DNA of 64,000 nucleotides from Atlantibacter hermannii (GCA_900635495.1 LR134136.1:1922001-1986000); one strand, 5' to 3'. Shown: positions 46,696 through 55,482, numbered from the stretch's first letter. Made by a program: numbers and translations. The notes: a model not told the origin generated them from the letters alone.

Positions 46696-47414
46696 TGCAG
46701 GAATTACTCGAGTATGCGGCCTCGTCGCAGGATGAAGTGTGCGCACTGATAATCAACGATACCCGCGTCTACCCGTGCCGTAACGTCCATCCCGATCCGG
46801 CTCACCATTTCCGTATCAGCGATGAAGACTGGCTGGCAGCGGAAGAGGCGGGGGAAGTCACTGCGGTATTTCACTCACATCCGCAGGCGGTACCGGTGTT
46901 GTCAGGTGCTGATCGTGCTATGCAGGTTATGACAGGACTGCCCTGGTGGCTGGCGTGTAACGGCGAGCTGCGAAAGTTCCGCCCGGTAGCGCACCTGCTG
47001 GGCCGGAGGTTCGAGCATGGGGTGACGGACTGCTACACGCTTTTTCGCGATGCGTATCACCTGTGCGGCATTGACCTGCCGGATTTTGCGCGGTCCGACG
47101 GCTGGTGGCTACGCGGGGAAAATCTCTACCTGAACAACCTTGCGACTAATGGCTTTCAGCAGGTCTCCCCTGGCGAGGCCGTACCTGGCGATGTGATTAT
47201 CCGCCAGCCCTTCCCGGGAGCCGACCCGTGCCATGCGATGATCCTGCTGGACGATAACATAGTGCTTCACCACGACCACGCCGGGCACCTCAGCAGGCGT
47301 GAACCCTTCCGCATGGCTTACATGAAACAAACCCATTCCATCTGGAGGCATCACCGGTGCTCATCTTTAGATTTGCGGGGCATTTCCGCAGACATTTCCG
47401 CCAGGTCACATTAA
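46695..47414 (+). CDS. K: Tail assembly protein K (JAMM + NlpC/P60)
   Basis: 239 residues from ATG 46695 (MQELLEYAASSQDEVCALII). JAMM/MPN+ metal site: Glu in EEAGEVTAVF, then HSHPQAVPVLSGAD (HxH-N-SxxD). The NlpC/P60 part has Cys in HGVTDCYTLFRDAYHLCG and His in DPCHAMILLDD. K processes tail tip components and may digest peptidoglycan at entry. Overlaps I by 58 bases. Confidence 0.88.
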   Translation: MQELLEYAASSQDEVCALIINDTRVYPCRNVHPDPAHHFRISDEDWLAAEEAGEVTAVFHSHPQAVPVLSGADRAMQVMTGLPWWLACNGELRKFRPVAHLLGRRFEHGVTDCYTLFRDAYHLCGIDLPDFARSDGWWLRGENLYLNNLATNGFQQVSPGEAVPGDVIIRQPFPGADPCHAMILLDDNIVLHHDHAGHLSRREPFRMAYMKQTHSIWRHHRCSSLDLRGISADISARSH

Positions 47415-47884
47415 ACGTCGATACCCCCGCACAGGGGCTGAGGTTACTGCTGGCCCAGTGCCCGGAATTCAAAAAAGACTTTCTGAAATCGCGGGTGCGC
47501 GTCCGGATTGCAGGTGAAGACGTTGCAGCAGACGCGATGCGCTGGCACCTGGACAGGCGTCTGGCTGATGGTTCCAGTGTGCTTTTTGTGCCGGTGGTTG
47601 AGGGGGCAATTACCGCAGCAGCCGCCGCGTGGATCGCTGTGGCGGTAAGTGTGGCCTCCATTGCCTACAGCGTTTACATGTCCCGCAACATGAAAACCAA
47701 AACATCAGCCGAGGCGGCAGAAAACAACACAATCACCAACAACTCTTTCACCAGTGCGGAGAACCGCGCCGGACAGGGGCGTCCAGTGCCAATCCTGCTG
47801 GGCGAGATGGTGTGTGGCTCTAACGTTATTTCCCTCGGTATTGACACCACAAATAACCAGGACTGGACAGAATCAATAAGTTAA
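47357..47884 (+). CDS. I: Tail assembly protein I
   Basis: GTG start; 175 residues, shorter than lambda I (223). LIFRFAGHFRRHFRQVTLNV, DTPAQGLRLLLAQCPEFKKD, then two-helix hydrophobic region (AITAAAAAWIAVAVSVASIA) and the end GRPVPILLGEMVCGSNVISL. Works with K and J in tip assembly. Confidence 0.87.
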   Translation: MLIFRFAGHFRRHFRQVTLNVDTPAQGLRLLLAQCPEFKKDFLKSRVRVRIAGEDVAADAMRWHLDRRLADGSSVLFVPVVEGAITAAAAAWIAVAVSVASIAYSVYMSRNMKTKTSAEAAENNTITNNSFTSAENRAGQGRPVPILLGEMVCGSNVISLGIDTTNNQDWTESIS

Positions 47885-47893
47885 GGTGGCATT

Positions 47894-50800
47894 ATGTCTT
47901 CAGGCGGCGGCAAGGCCAGCACTCCCAGGCTTCTCGACGATAACCTCAAATCTAAACAGTTTTACCGCGTACTGGATCTGATCAGTGAAGGCCCGATTTA
48001 CGGACCGGTTGACCAGTCACACCTTTCTTCGTTCATGCTGAATAAAACTCCCATCACGGATCCTGCCGGTAACGTCAGCGTGAACGGCGTGAGCGTGGCC
48101 TGGCGACCCGGCTCGGAATTCCAGAACCCCATCAACGGTTTTTCCGCCATCGAGGCGACCAGCATCGTTAATACAGAGGTGACTTTCAACACGCCACTGG
48201 TCCGCACAGTCTCCGATCAGGATGTCACACGCGTGAGGCTGAATATCGGCGTGACGGGGCTGGTCGAGCAGGACACGAAAGGGAACCAGAAGGAAACCTC
48301 TGTAACGATGGTGATCGAAACACGCGTTGCCGGCGGGGCGTTCATTCAGCAAAAAGTGGTCACTATCACCGGGAAAATCTCTGGCGAATATCTTGAGGCG
48401 CACCTCATCGATGCGCCGATAACGAAACCTTTCGATATCCGCGTTCGCCGTATCACACCTGACAGTAACAGCGACCTGCTGTCCAACGGTACTATCTGGA
48501 ACAGCTACAGCCAGATCACTGACGACAACCTGAACTACCCGTTTTCGGCTATTGCCGGTGCGGTAATTGACCGTGACCAGTACAGGGACACCCCAAGCCG
48601 CACCTATCACCTGCGCGGCCTGATTGTCGATGTCCCGGATAACTACGATCCGGTTGCCCGCACGTATACCGGATTGTGGCTGGGGGGATTTAAGAAAGCG
48701 TGGACGAACAACCCGGCCTGGCTCTTTCGCGAACTGGTGAAAAACACGCGCTTCGGCCTGGCCCGGCGTGCGGGTTATGTCGATGTCGACGACGGCGCGC
48801 TTTATATCCTGTCACAGTACTGTGATCAGCTGGTAAACGACGGTTATGGCGGGAAAGAGCCCCGCATGACGCTGAACGCCTATATTACCGAGCAGGCCAG
48901 CGCCCGCGATATTCTGGATAAAATCGCCGGGATGTTCCGGGGCATCGCCCTCTGGGATGGCCTGCGCCTCACGGTCATGCTGGATACACCTCAGGACCCG
49001 GTTGCCACCATCACCAATGCGAATGTTATAGAGGGTAAGTTCAGCCGCAGCTCGGTCAGGCGCGCTGAAAAATATAACGCGGTGGTGGTGTCCTGGACTG
49101 ACCCGGATAATGGCTGGGAGCAGGTGAAGGAATATGTTTCCGACGATGCCATGATCGCGCGTGGGAACTATAACGAGACGACTATCGAGGCGTTCGGCTG
49201 CACTTCGCGCGGACAGGCCTGGCGAGCCGGTAAATGGTTGCTGGAAACCGCAAAACGGGAGAGCAGCCGGTTAACTTTCCAGATGGCCCGGGATGCAATC
49301 GCCTTCACACCGGGTGACGTCGTGGAAATCATGGATAACGACTATGCCGGGACACGTCTGGGAGGGCGTATTGTCTCGCATTCCGGCGCGAATATAACTG
49401 TCGATGCGGACGTCTCCAGTCTGGTTTCGCCTGGCGACTACATGTCGCTTATGGGCAGCAATGGAAAGTTTGTGAAATACCCCATTGTTAGTGTATCCGG
49501 GCGCGTCATTACTTTGCGCAGCGCTCCAGCCTGGGTGCGTGATGGAACAGTTTTTGCCATATCGGTCAGTGAACTGTCCGTCCGCCTTTTTCGTATTCTG
49601 AGCATTTCTGAAACAGAAAATAACTCGGTTTACAGTATTACGGCGGGACAGCACGACCCGAACAAACAGGCCATTGTGGATGAAGGCGCTGTGTTTGAAA
49701 TGCCCACCGACACCCTGAATGGCTACAGGGTACCGAACATTGAGAACCTTCGCATACTGAATACCAACAGCGAAACTGTGCAGGTGACGGCGACATGGGA
49801 AACCGCCACCACCACCAAAAAGCTGGTGTTCGAACTGTATGTCTATAACGAAAGCGGGGCGGTTGTTGCACAGTATGAAACTGACCAGTTTCGCTATGAC
49901 TTCTACGGGCTCAATGCCGGGAATTACATGCTTGGGGTACGTGGGCGTAACGAGAACGGAATGAAGGGTGCCGAAACACAGGTAAACCTTATCATCGGGG
50001 CACCACTGGCACCGTCATCCGTTATCTGGACACCGGGGATTTTCTCAGCAGGTATCGTCCCGGTTATGCGTGTTACTGCCACTTCAGACACCACCTTTGA
50101 ATTCTGGTACAGCGGTGAAAATCGTGTTCTTAACCCGGCGCTTATTGAAGACCAGACGCAGTTCCTTGGGCGAGCAAGCCAGTGGAATCTTCACGGACTG
50201 AAAGCGGATACCACGTATTACATGTACGTGCGGACGCGCAACGCGTTCGGCGTGTCGGGTTTTGTTGAGGCATCAGGTAAGGCTTCGTCAGATATTCCCG
50301 GCATGATCGATTACATCGATGAAGCGGTGCGTGATTCTGATGCTTTTAAGAATGTGCAGGCCGGAATAGATTTCAGCCTGGAAGCGACGATGCAGAACAC
50401 GCTGGCCCAGGTGGAAGGGGCACAGATCCAGTATGAACAGGTGGGACTGGCGCGTGCTGAAATTTCGCAGGCCAGGATTACCATTGCCGATAACGAACGT
50501 GCTTTTGCACAGTACCAGGAGCTTGTGGCTGTTCAGTTTGGCGATGTAGTTGCGGAAATCAACGAGGTTAAAACTGCACAGGCAACGGCAGAGGAGGCCT
50601 TTGCCGAATATAAAACGACCGTCCAGGCCAGTTTTCAGAGTGTGGATTCGGCTATAGGCATTATTAACGGCAGTATCACCACGCTGTATAACGCCCAGGT
50701 CAACGCTAACCAGGCATTCGCGCAATATCAGACGCAGGTAGCAACCCAGTTTGGAAACCAGCAGGCAGCCATTAACCAGAAGCTCACTTCTGTGATTACC

Positions 50801-51673
50801 GATAACGGTACCGCAAAGGTTTCATACACTCTGAATCTTGGCGTGCGGCGTGGCGAACAGCTCTATAACACCGGCTTTGGAATGTCACTCGAACCGAACG
50901 GCAGCGGAGGGTATAAATCGACGGCAGTCTTTGCTGCTGATCAGTTCGGTATCTATTCCGGCAGCGATCCGGGCAGTTATGAAGCCGCTTTCTTTGTGTT
51001 CAACGGTCAGGTGTTTTTGCGTTCTGCGTTTATTCAGAATGCCAGCATCGATAACGCCAAAATTGGCCAGTACATCCAGTCCAACACATGGGATGGTACC
51101 GGCAATGTGGGCTGGCACATTAACAAAAGCGGGTTTGCGTGGTTCGCCGGCGTAACCGTCAGGGGAACCGTGTATGCCGAATCAGGCTCCTTCAGGGGCT
51201 CGGTTTATGCGACTGATGGTGAGTTCAGAGGTACCGTGTACGCCAGCGGAGGCAAATTTACAGGGACAGTGGAAGCCAGCAGCTTTATCGGCGATGTGGC
51301 CAACGGCATGGTATTTGATGATGCGCCGAACGGTTATGTTCGGTCCTTCCGGTATGTTGACAGCGCAACATTCAACCTCGCAAAACAGGTGGTTGTAATG
51401 ATGAACGTCAGGGTTCAGGGAGCCAACAGCGGCTCTGTCGGGGCGATTGCCACCATAACGATAAATGGTGTCTCAAGGTCGTTTAACTTTAACACCCCGG
51501 GTTCCGGGGTATTTTCGGCAACGGTCATGCACAGCGTTCGCACCTCCGAACGGTTAATCAACGTGTCATGCGTTGTGAACGCAGATCAGCAACTGCCGGG
51601 CGCGGGTGCGTCGATATCCTCACCCACCATGCTCATCCTGCGTGGCTCCGGCTCATTCGCGCAAACCGCTTAA
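47894..51673 (+). CDS. J: Tail tip/host specificity protein J
   Basis: 1259 residues. SSGGGKASTPRLLDDNLKSK, LDLISEGPIYGPVD and VGVTGLVEQDT-type N-terminal hub domains match lambda J. Two fibronectin III-like domains lie around 610-810 (ENLRILNTNSETVQVTATWE), then a coiled coil (about 810-960). The C-terminus has four 11-residue repeats (RGTVYAESGSF, RGSVYATDGEF, RGTVYASGGKF, TGTVEASSF) near residues 1090-1130. Longer than lambda J (1132). The variable C-terminus should bind the receptor. Confidence 0.93.
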   Translation: MSSGGGKASTPRLLDDNLKSKQFYRVLDLISEGPIYGPVDQSHLSSFMLNKTPITDPAGNVSVNGVSVAWRPGSEFQNPINGFSAIEATSIVNTEVTFNTPLVRTVSDQDVTRVRLNIGVTGLVEQDTKGNQKETSVTMVIETRVAGGAFIQQKVVTITGKISGEYLEAHLIDAPITKPFDIRVRRITPDSNSDLLSNGTIWNSYSQITDDNLNYPFSAIAGAVIDRDQYRDTPSRTYHLRGLIVDVPDNYDPVARTYTGLWLGGFKKAWTNNPAWLFRELVKNTRFGLARRAGYVDVDDGALYILSQYCDQLVNDGYGGKEPRMTLNAYITEQASARDILDKIAGMFRGIALWDGLRLTVMLDTPQDPVATITNANVIEGKFSRSSVRRAEKYNAVVVSWTDPDNGWEQVKEYVSDDAMIARGNYNETTIEAFGCTSRGQAWRAGKWLLETAKRESSRLTFQMARDAIAFTPGDVVEIMDNDYAGTRLGGRIVSHSGANITVDADVSSLVSPGDYMSLMGSNGKFVKYPIVSVSGRVITLRSAPAWVRDGTVFAISVSELSVRLFRILSISETENNSVYSITAGQHDPNKQAIVDEGAVFEMPTDTLNGYRVPNIENLRILNTNSETVQVTATWETATTTKKLVFELYVYNESGAVVAQYETDQFRYDFYGLNAGNYMLGVRGRNENGMKGAETQVNLIIGAPLAPSSVIWTPGIFSAGIVPVMRVTATSDTTFEFWYSGENRVLNPALIEDQTQFLGRASQWNLHGLKADTTYYMYVRTRNAFGVSGFVEASGKASSDIPGMIDYIDEAVRDSDAFKNVQAGIDFSLEATMQNTLAQVEGAQIQYEQVGLARAEISQARITIADNERAFAQYQELVAVQFGDVVAEINEVKTAQATAEEAFAEYKTTVQASFQSVDSAIGIINGSITTLYNAQVNANQAFAQYQTQVATQFGNQQAAINQKLTSVITDNGTAKVSYTLNLGVRRGEQLYNTGFGMSLEPNGSGGYKSTAVFAADQFGIYSGSDPGSYEAAFFVFNGQVFLRSAFIQNASIDNAKIGQYIQSNTWDGTGNVGWHINKSGFAWFAGVTVRGTVYAESGSFRGSVYATDGEFRGTVYASGGKFTGTVEASSFIGDVANGMVFDDAPNGYVRSFRYVDSATFNLAKQVVVMMNVRVQGANSGSVGAIATITINGVSRSFNFNTPGSGVFSATVMHSVRTSERLINVSCVVNADQQLPGAGASISSPTMLILRGSGSFAQTA

Positions 51674-51676
51674 ACT

Positions 51677-51704
51677 AACCCGCTCCGGCGGGTTTTTTAT
51701 TGCC
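51677..51704 (+). terminator. Terminator cassette copy 7
   Basis: AACCCGC-TCCG-GCGGGTT then TTTTATTGCC between J and the fibre gene. Confidence 0.88.
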
Positions 51705-51721
51705 TGTAATCAGGAGACATT

Positions 51722-53224
51722 ATGTCCGCAGGAACTCTCAAACTTACTAATAACTCCACGGCGGTTGCTGGTACCAGTACGGTATTCACCACCGATTTAA
51801 AGCCGGGCGATTTCATGACTGCGACAATCGGCGGCGTGTTGTACACCCTGCCGGTTGATACTGTCACAAGTAATACAGCAGCCACGCTTGTCAGCCCGTT
51901 CACCGGCCCGACAACCACCGGCGCGGCGTGGGCTGCAGTACCGCGTAAAATAATGAATCAGGTTACCGCCGAACTGGTAAATCAGAGCACGGCGGCCATT
52001 CGCGCACTGCTCGCCGAGAAGGGTAACTGGACCAAGTTTTACACGGCGCCGGGCGATATTACTATGCAGTTTGCCGACAATGTGGCACCCGTTTCCGGTC
52101 CGGGCTGGCAGAAAATGGCGGGAATGGCCGCGTCAGCACTGAATGATTTGGGCATTGGCCTGAAGAACCTGGCAGTGCTAGGCGCGTTTGACTGGCAGCA
52201 GGCTGATTTTCAGTCTGGTGCAATTTATATGGTAAGTTCGACTAATGTGACAAACATGCCGGATGGGATGTCATTTACCAGTGGGACAGGTTTATATATT
52301 CGCGTTCTCGGCACAGCTGCCTCAGGTAGCAGACAGAGTATTGAAGTGATACCTGACACCACAAGTAACGCTAAATATCGCATTTTCGAGGTGTTATCCG
52401 TTGGCGCTAAAGGATCGCGCACATTTACCGTCCGGCAGATGTTTACAAATGTTGACGTGATTCCAGTGGCGAATGGCGGAACCGGAGGTACAACTGCGGC
52501 GGCGGCCCGCGCTGAACTGGGTGTTGCCTATGGTATCACGGCGGGAACTGTAGCCCAGGGGAATGACAACCGACTCAATACCGTTGACGGGAAAAGTGGC
52601 GGGGTAATTTCAGGGACGGTTAAGATTGAGCATAAGCCCGCAGGGGTCTACCCATTTGGCGCCAGTGAGCTTCATCTTGATAACGTTTACAGTGTTGATG
52701 GATTATCAAAAGGGAGAACCCGGGTTTATAACGAAATTGAACAGTCCTCCGGGGCCCAGCGGTGTGTAATCGCGGTTAACCTTAACGGCGCTAATGAGAA
52801 ATACTGGACTTTTGACTATGGGTCCGGGAGCGTCACCGCGCCGGGGGCATTTATTCCCAACTCTGACGGCCGCATTAAAACTAATAAGAAGAGAATTGAA
52901 GACCCACTTTCAAAAATGCGTCAGATGTTTGGCTATACCTGGACGCGTCTTGATGGAGGACAGTGGGGCATCGGATTTATCGCCCAGGAAATACAAGAGA
53001 TATTCCCTCAGGCGGTCCATGAGGGAGGCAACAGAGTTCTTGATGATGGAACGGTGGTGAAGGGGATATTGTCACCGGATACGTATGGAGTAGCCGCAGC
53101 GTTACATCATGAATCCATTCTGACACTGATGGACAAAATTGAATCACAACAAACTGAAATTGAAGCACTTAAATCAAGCATGGAAGAGCTGAAGAAAAGG
53201 GTGGAGGGGCTTATCACTAAATAA
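51722..53224 (+). CDS. Tail fibre with S74 intramolecular chaperone
   Basis: 500 residues. N-terminal part (SAGTLKLTNNSTAVAGTSTV, GPTTTGAAWAAVPRK) is a tip-binding domain as in stf-like fibres. VANGGTGGTTAAAARAELG is the common fibre repeat. The C-terminus is peptidase S74: Ser-Asp in FIPNSDGRIKTNKKRIEDPL, then GYTWTRLDGGQWGIGFIAQE and a coiled coil end. The chaperone part folds the trimer and cuts itself off before the Ser of NSDGRIK. Receptor specificity is in the middle (220-380). Confidence 0.9.
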   Translation: MSAGTLKLTNNSTAVAGTSTVFTTDLKPGDFMTATIGGVLYTLPVDTVTSNTAATLVSPFTGPTTTGAAWAAVPRKIMNQVTAELVNQSTAAIRALLAEKGNWTKFYTAPGDITMQFADNVAPVSGPGWQKMAGMAASALNDLGIGLKNLAVLGAFDWQQADFQSGAIYMVSSTNVTNMPDGMSFTSGTGLYIRVLGTAASGSRQSIEVIPDTTSNAKYRIFEVLSVGAKGSRTFTVRQMFTNVDVIPVANGGTGGTTAAAARAELGVAYGITAGTVAQGNDNRLNTVDGKSGGVISGTVKIEHKPAGVYPFGASELHLDNVYSVDGLSKGRTRVYNEIEQSSGAQRCVIAVNLNGANEKYWTFDYGSGSVTAPGAFIPNSDGRIKTNKKRIEDPLSKMRQMFGYTWTRLDGGQWGIGFIAQEIQEIFPQAVHEGGNRVLDDGTVVKGILSPDTYGVAAALHHESILTLMDKIESQQTEIEALKSSMEELKKRVEGLITK

Positions 53225-53292
53225 TTCAGCAGGTTAATTCAGATGTGGAAACTATCAGTCAGCGCTGATATCGCCTCTCACACCAATAAAAT

Positions 53293-53385
53293 TTAATAGT
53301 CATCCTCAGCATCCTTTGACGCTGACCACATGACACCTATAGCAATGAGCACAATTACGGCAAGGATGCCTATAACCCACCACAT
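53293..53385 (-). CDS. Tiny membrane protein (30 aa)
   Basis: MWWVIGILAVIVLIAIGVMW then SASKDAEDDY; one transmembrane helix and an acidic cytoplasmic tail. GAGGAA precedes the ATG. Leftward, next to the right end of the prophage. The surrounding 53225-53544 has no other gene. Toxin-like or membrane-accessory role cannot be told. Confidence 0.5.
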   Translation of the reverse strand: MWWVIGILAVIVLIAIGVMWSASKDAEDDY

Positions 53386-53506
53386 AACCATTCCTCAGAT
53401 GAAGTGATTATTCAGTCTCTGATTATTCACCTTATCAATCTAATGGTTATCAACGATCAATTATGTGGTATCGATCGGTTGCGGCGATCAAATCTTGGTG
53501 ATTATA

Positions 53507-53522
53507 CTGTATGAATATACAG
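53507..53522. promoter_or_regulatory. LexA (SOS) box
   Basis: CTGT-ATGAATAT-ACAG, a perfect match to the CTGT-N8-ACAG rule, 22 bases before the UmuD-like start and preceding its AAGGAGG ribosome site. The gene should be induced by DNA damage. Confidence 0.85.
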
Positions 53523-53544
53523 TTATTGTCATAAGGAGGTCATC

Positions 53545-53868
53545 ATGAGCGGTTTCCCGTCCCCGGCTACAGACTATGTTGAATCACGGTTAACGCCGGA
53601 ATCGATATGCGGCATTAATGCAAACAGTCTCGTTATTGAGACGTCTTCAGGCTATGCGGTTGTCGAAAAGGGTTCGCGGCCAAAAGCGGGCGAGTACGTC
53701 CTGGTCAGCTGGCTCGGCCGTAACTACTTCGCCAGGCCAGCGGGTAAATCGTTAATTACGGAAGATGGAGAGGCGATAGAAGGTGAAGCTCTTGATGATG
53801 TGGAGGTGATAGGCGTGGTGACGTGGCTGGTCAACCGGACGAGGGATGATGAAGCGCCGGTGATGTGA
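53545..53868 (+). CDS. UmuD-like protein lacking catalytic residues
   Basis: 107 residues. SGFPSPATDYVESRLTPESI resembles the UmuD segment after its cleavage site (FPSPAADYVEQRIDL). KAGEYVLVSWLGRNYFARPA and DVEVIGVVTWLVNRTR match later UmuD strands (GDIVIAAVDGEFTVKKL, DTLDVFGVVIHVVKAM). The GDSM serine block and the catalytic Lys are absent. It may mimic UmuD' without protease activity, as has been seen in other phages (HumD-type). SOS-controlled; the last gene before attR. Confidence 0.72.
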   Translation: MSGFPSPATDYVESRLTPESICGINANSLVIETSSGYAVVEKGSRPKAGEYVLVSWLGRNYFARPAGKSLITEDGEAIEGEALDDVEVIGVVTWLVNRTRDDEAPVM

Positions 53869-53890
53869 TGGGGCATGGATGGGGCAAAAA

Positions 53891-53944
53891 ATTAGCGCAA
53901 AACAACTCAAAACCTCTGAAGGCGTCGATTCGTCTTGCGCTAAT
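53891..53944. repeat. 10-bp inverted repeat near attR
   Basis: ATTAGCGCAA (53891-53900) and TTGCGCTAAT (53935-53944), separated by 34 bases, 60 bases inside attR. In position these may be arm-type sites for integrase or excisionase; the TTAGCGC core also occurs in the late leader at 23399 and 23531. Confidence 0.5.
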
Positions 53945-54003
53945 GCATTGCTTTATGACTGCTTTTAATTCACTTCAACGCACAATCAATTTTAACTACC
54001 GCC

Positions 54004-54035
54004 TATTTTAAACAAGCCTGACTGGGCGGAGTGAC
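54004..54035. other. attR core, 32-bp direct repeat
   Basis: Same 32 bases as 4599-4630; the phage-borne copy of the ycgN 3' end. Chromosomal sequence resumes after it. Confidence 0.93.
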
Positions 54036-54196
54036 CTGAACGGTCACGTTTCTTTGCCCCGGGAAAATCCCTGCCTGCCGAGCCGGATCCTGGTCACAAA
54101 ACAGTCACATTAATTGCCTCCTCTCATGAAAAGGTCGTAGAGTAGAGGTGTCGTCTGCAAAGGCGGCGCCGTCATCCACTTTACAGAGGAAGGCTT

Positions 54197-54424
54197 ATGT
54201 TCCCAGAGTACAATGATTTAATTCCCCGTCTCAAAGCTGAACATCCACGTTTCGAATCGCTTCTCGAAAAGCATAACGCCCTGAACCAGGAGATAAGCCG
54301 CCGCGAAGGCGCAAATGGCAGGGGGTACTGTGAAGAGGTCGCCCGGCTTAAAAAAGAAAAATTGCACCTGAAAGATCAGATCTTCAGGATCCTGCAACAA
54401 GAGAGCCTGCAATCCTCTCATTAA
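54197..54424 (+). CDS. YdcH-like DUF465 protein
   Basis: 75 residues: MFPEYNDLIPRLKAEHPRFE, GANGRGYCEEVARLKKEKLH, LKDQIFRILQQESL. Short helical hairpin of the DUF465/YdcH family, cytoplasmic, function unknown. Followed by a terminator-like hairpin (CCGCC-TCATCGCA-GGCGG) at about 54441-54460. Confidence 0.85.
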   Translation: MFPEYNDLIPRLKAEHPRFESLLEKHNALNQEISRREGANGRGYCEEVARLKKEKLHLKDQIFRILQQESLQSSH

Positions 54425-54581
54425 TGTCGAAACGACATAAACCGCCTCATCGCAGGCGGTTCTTTGTTGAGAAAAACCGGAAATTTAGTGGTAGAAATGC
54501 TGCGGCTACGTTAATCAACTTGATGTTCGGCGCAATGCGGCGCATAGTGCGGCCCGTTTATTAAACGGAAGATGTTTTTCT

Positions 54582-54755
54582 ATGACGCTGTATCAAAAAA
54601 TGTGGGTGTTTTACATCGTAATGGCAAGCCTGGCCGGCGTGGTGACGTACTTTATCGCTAAAGATCGCAAGCGCATTAAACTGTTAAGCGCGGCGTTAAT
54701 CGGTGCCACATGGCCGATGAGTTTCCCGGTAGCCCTGCTGTTTGCGTTGTTTTAA
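54582..54755 (+). CDS. GhoT/OrtT-type small membrane toxin
   Basis: 57 residues, MTLYQKMWVFYIVMASLAGV then a second helix (SAALIGATWPMSFPVALLFA). This is the GhoT/OrtT family (57 residues, two membrane helices, GATWPMSFPVALLF), which depolarises the inner membrane. OrtT is an orphan toxin in E. coli; GhoT is paired with the GhoS RNase. No GhoS-like gene lies beside it here. A hairpin terminator follows before convergent dsbB. Confidence 0.82.
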   Translation: MTLYQKMWVFYIVMASLAGVVTYFIAKDRKRIKLLSAALIGATWPMSFPVALLFALF

Positions 54756-54764
54756 CCGCTCAAA

Positions 54765-54800
54765 AAAAATGCCCCAAAGCGCGGGCTTCAGGGCATTTTA
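54765..54800. terminator. Bidirectional terminator between ortT-like gene and dsbB
   Basis: AAAATGCCC at the left and GGGCATTTTA at the right around a 16-base loop, serving the converging genes. Confidence 0.75.
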
Positions 54801-54814
54801 GTCAGCAAGAATGA

Positions 54815-55348
54815 TCAGTAACGGCCAAACAGATCGCGTTTGCGCGGTTTAAACGGCTGGGCAATTAACACCAGCACCGCAATCACTAAGTAAGCGGCAA
54901 AAATCCCCAGCAGCCATTGAGGCATTTCCAGCGATAAAAATTCCCACTGACGCACCGAGCAGTCGCCGGTGGCGACGAACACCTGCGGCAGCCATTTGTC
55001 CAGCGGCAACCAGGTCGGGAAACGGGCTGCGAAATCACAGGTCACAAACGGCGACGGGTGAAGCTGTATCATGGTGTGTTCATAAGCCAGAGAAACCCCT
55101 TGCCAGGCGCTGTAAATCCATACGCCGATAGCCACAAAACGCAGAGGTGTTTTCGGCGCGATAGCGCCAAGAATTCCCGCACCCATAATGCCAAATAATG
55201 CACAGCGCTCGTAAATACACAGCACACAGGGTTGCAGCTTCATAACATGCTGAAACCATAGCGCGACCAGTTCAAGGGCAAACGCCGTAAGGGCCATAAG
55301 AAGCCAGGCGCCGCGGCCATGTGAGCACTGGTTTAAATATCGCAACAT
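54815..55348 (-). CDS. dsbB: Disulfide bond formation protein B
   Basis: 177 residues from ATG 55348 (MLRYLNQCSHGRGAWLLMAL). Four transmembrane helices; the quinone-reducing pair CVLC (PCVLCIYERC) and the second periplasmic pair (TCDF and GDCSV). DsbB reoxidises DsbA and passes electrons to ubiquinone/menaquinone. The longer frame to 55405 is not used, as family members start here. Confidence 0.96.
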   Translation of the reverse strand: MLRYLNQCSHGRGAWLLMALTAFALELVALWFQHVMKLQPCVLCIYERCALFGIMGAGILGAIAPKTPLRFVAIGVWIYSAWQGVSLAYEHTMIQLHPSPFVTCDFAARFPTWLPLDKWLPQVFVATGDCSVRQWEFLSLEMPQWLLGIFAAYLVIAVLVLIAQPFKPRKRDLFGRY

Positions 55349-55453
55349 AATCAAATTCCCTGCTGGATGCGTCGAGAGGGCAGTGTAAACGAAATCGCCT
55401 TGCACGCCACTAAGGACTAAAAAAATAACGAGTTTATCGGATGTTAATTATTC

Positions 55454-55482
55454 AAAAAGCGCCTTTTACTCAGGCGCTTTTG
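55454..55482. terminator. Terminator of nhaB
   Basis: AAAAAGCGCC-TTTTACTCA-GGCGCTTTT between nhaB and dsbB; T-rich on both sides, reading best leftwards for nhaB. Confidence 0.8.

Larger units (their letters stand above)
4599..54035. mobile_element. Lambdoid siphovirus-type prophage integrated at ycgN
   Basis: Bounded by a perfect 32-bp direct repeat (4599-4630, 54004-54035). Gene order is lambda-like: int, xis, early left genes, ssb/erf, N, cI, cro, cII, O, P, nin, Q, S, R, Rz/Rz1, terS, terL, portal, head, tail M-L-K-I-J, fibre. All modules needed for a functional phage are visible. The only lesion seen in an essential gene is the one-base frameshift in L, which may be a sequencing error. 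Tail genes and S resemble lambda, N and immI resemble P22, and the portal belongs to the DUF1073 type: a usual lambdoid mosaic. Confidence 0.97.
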
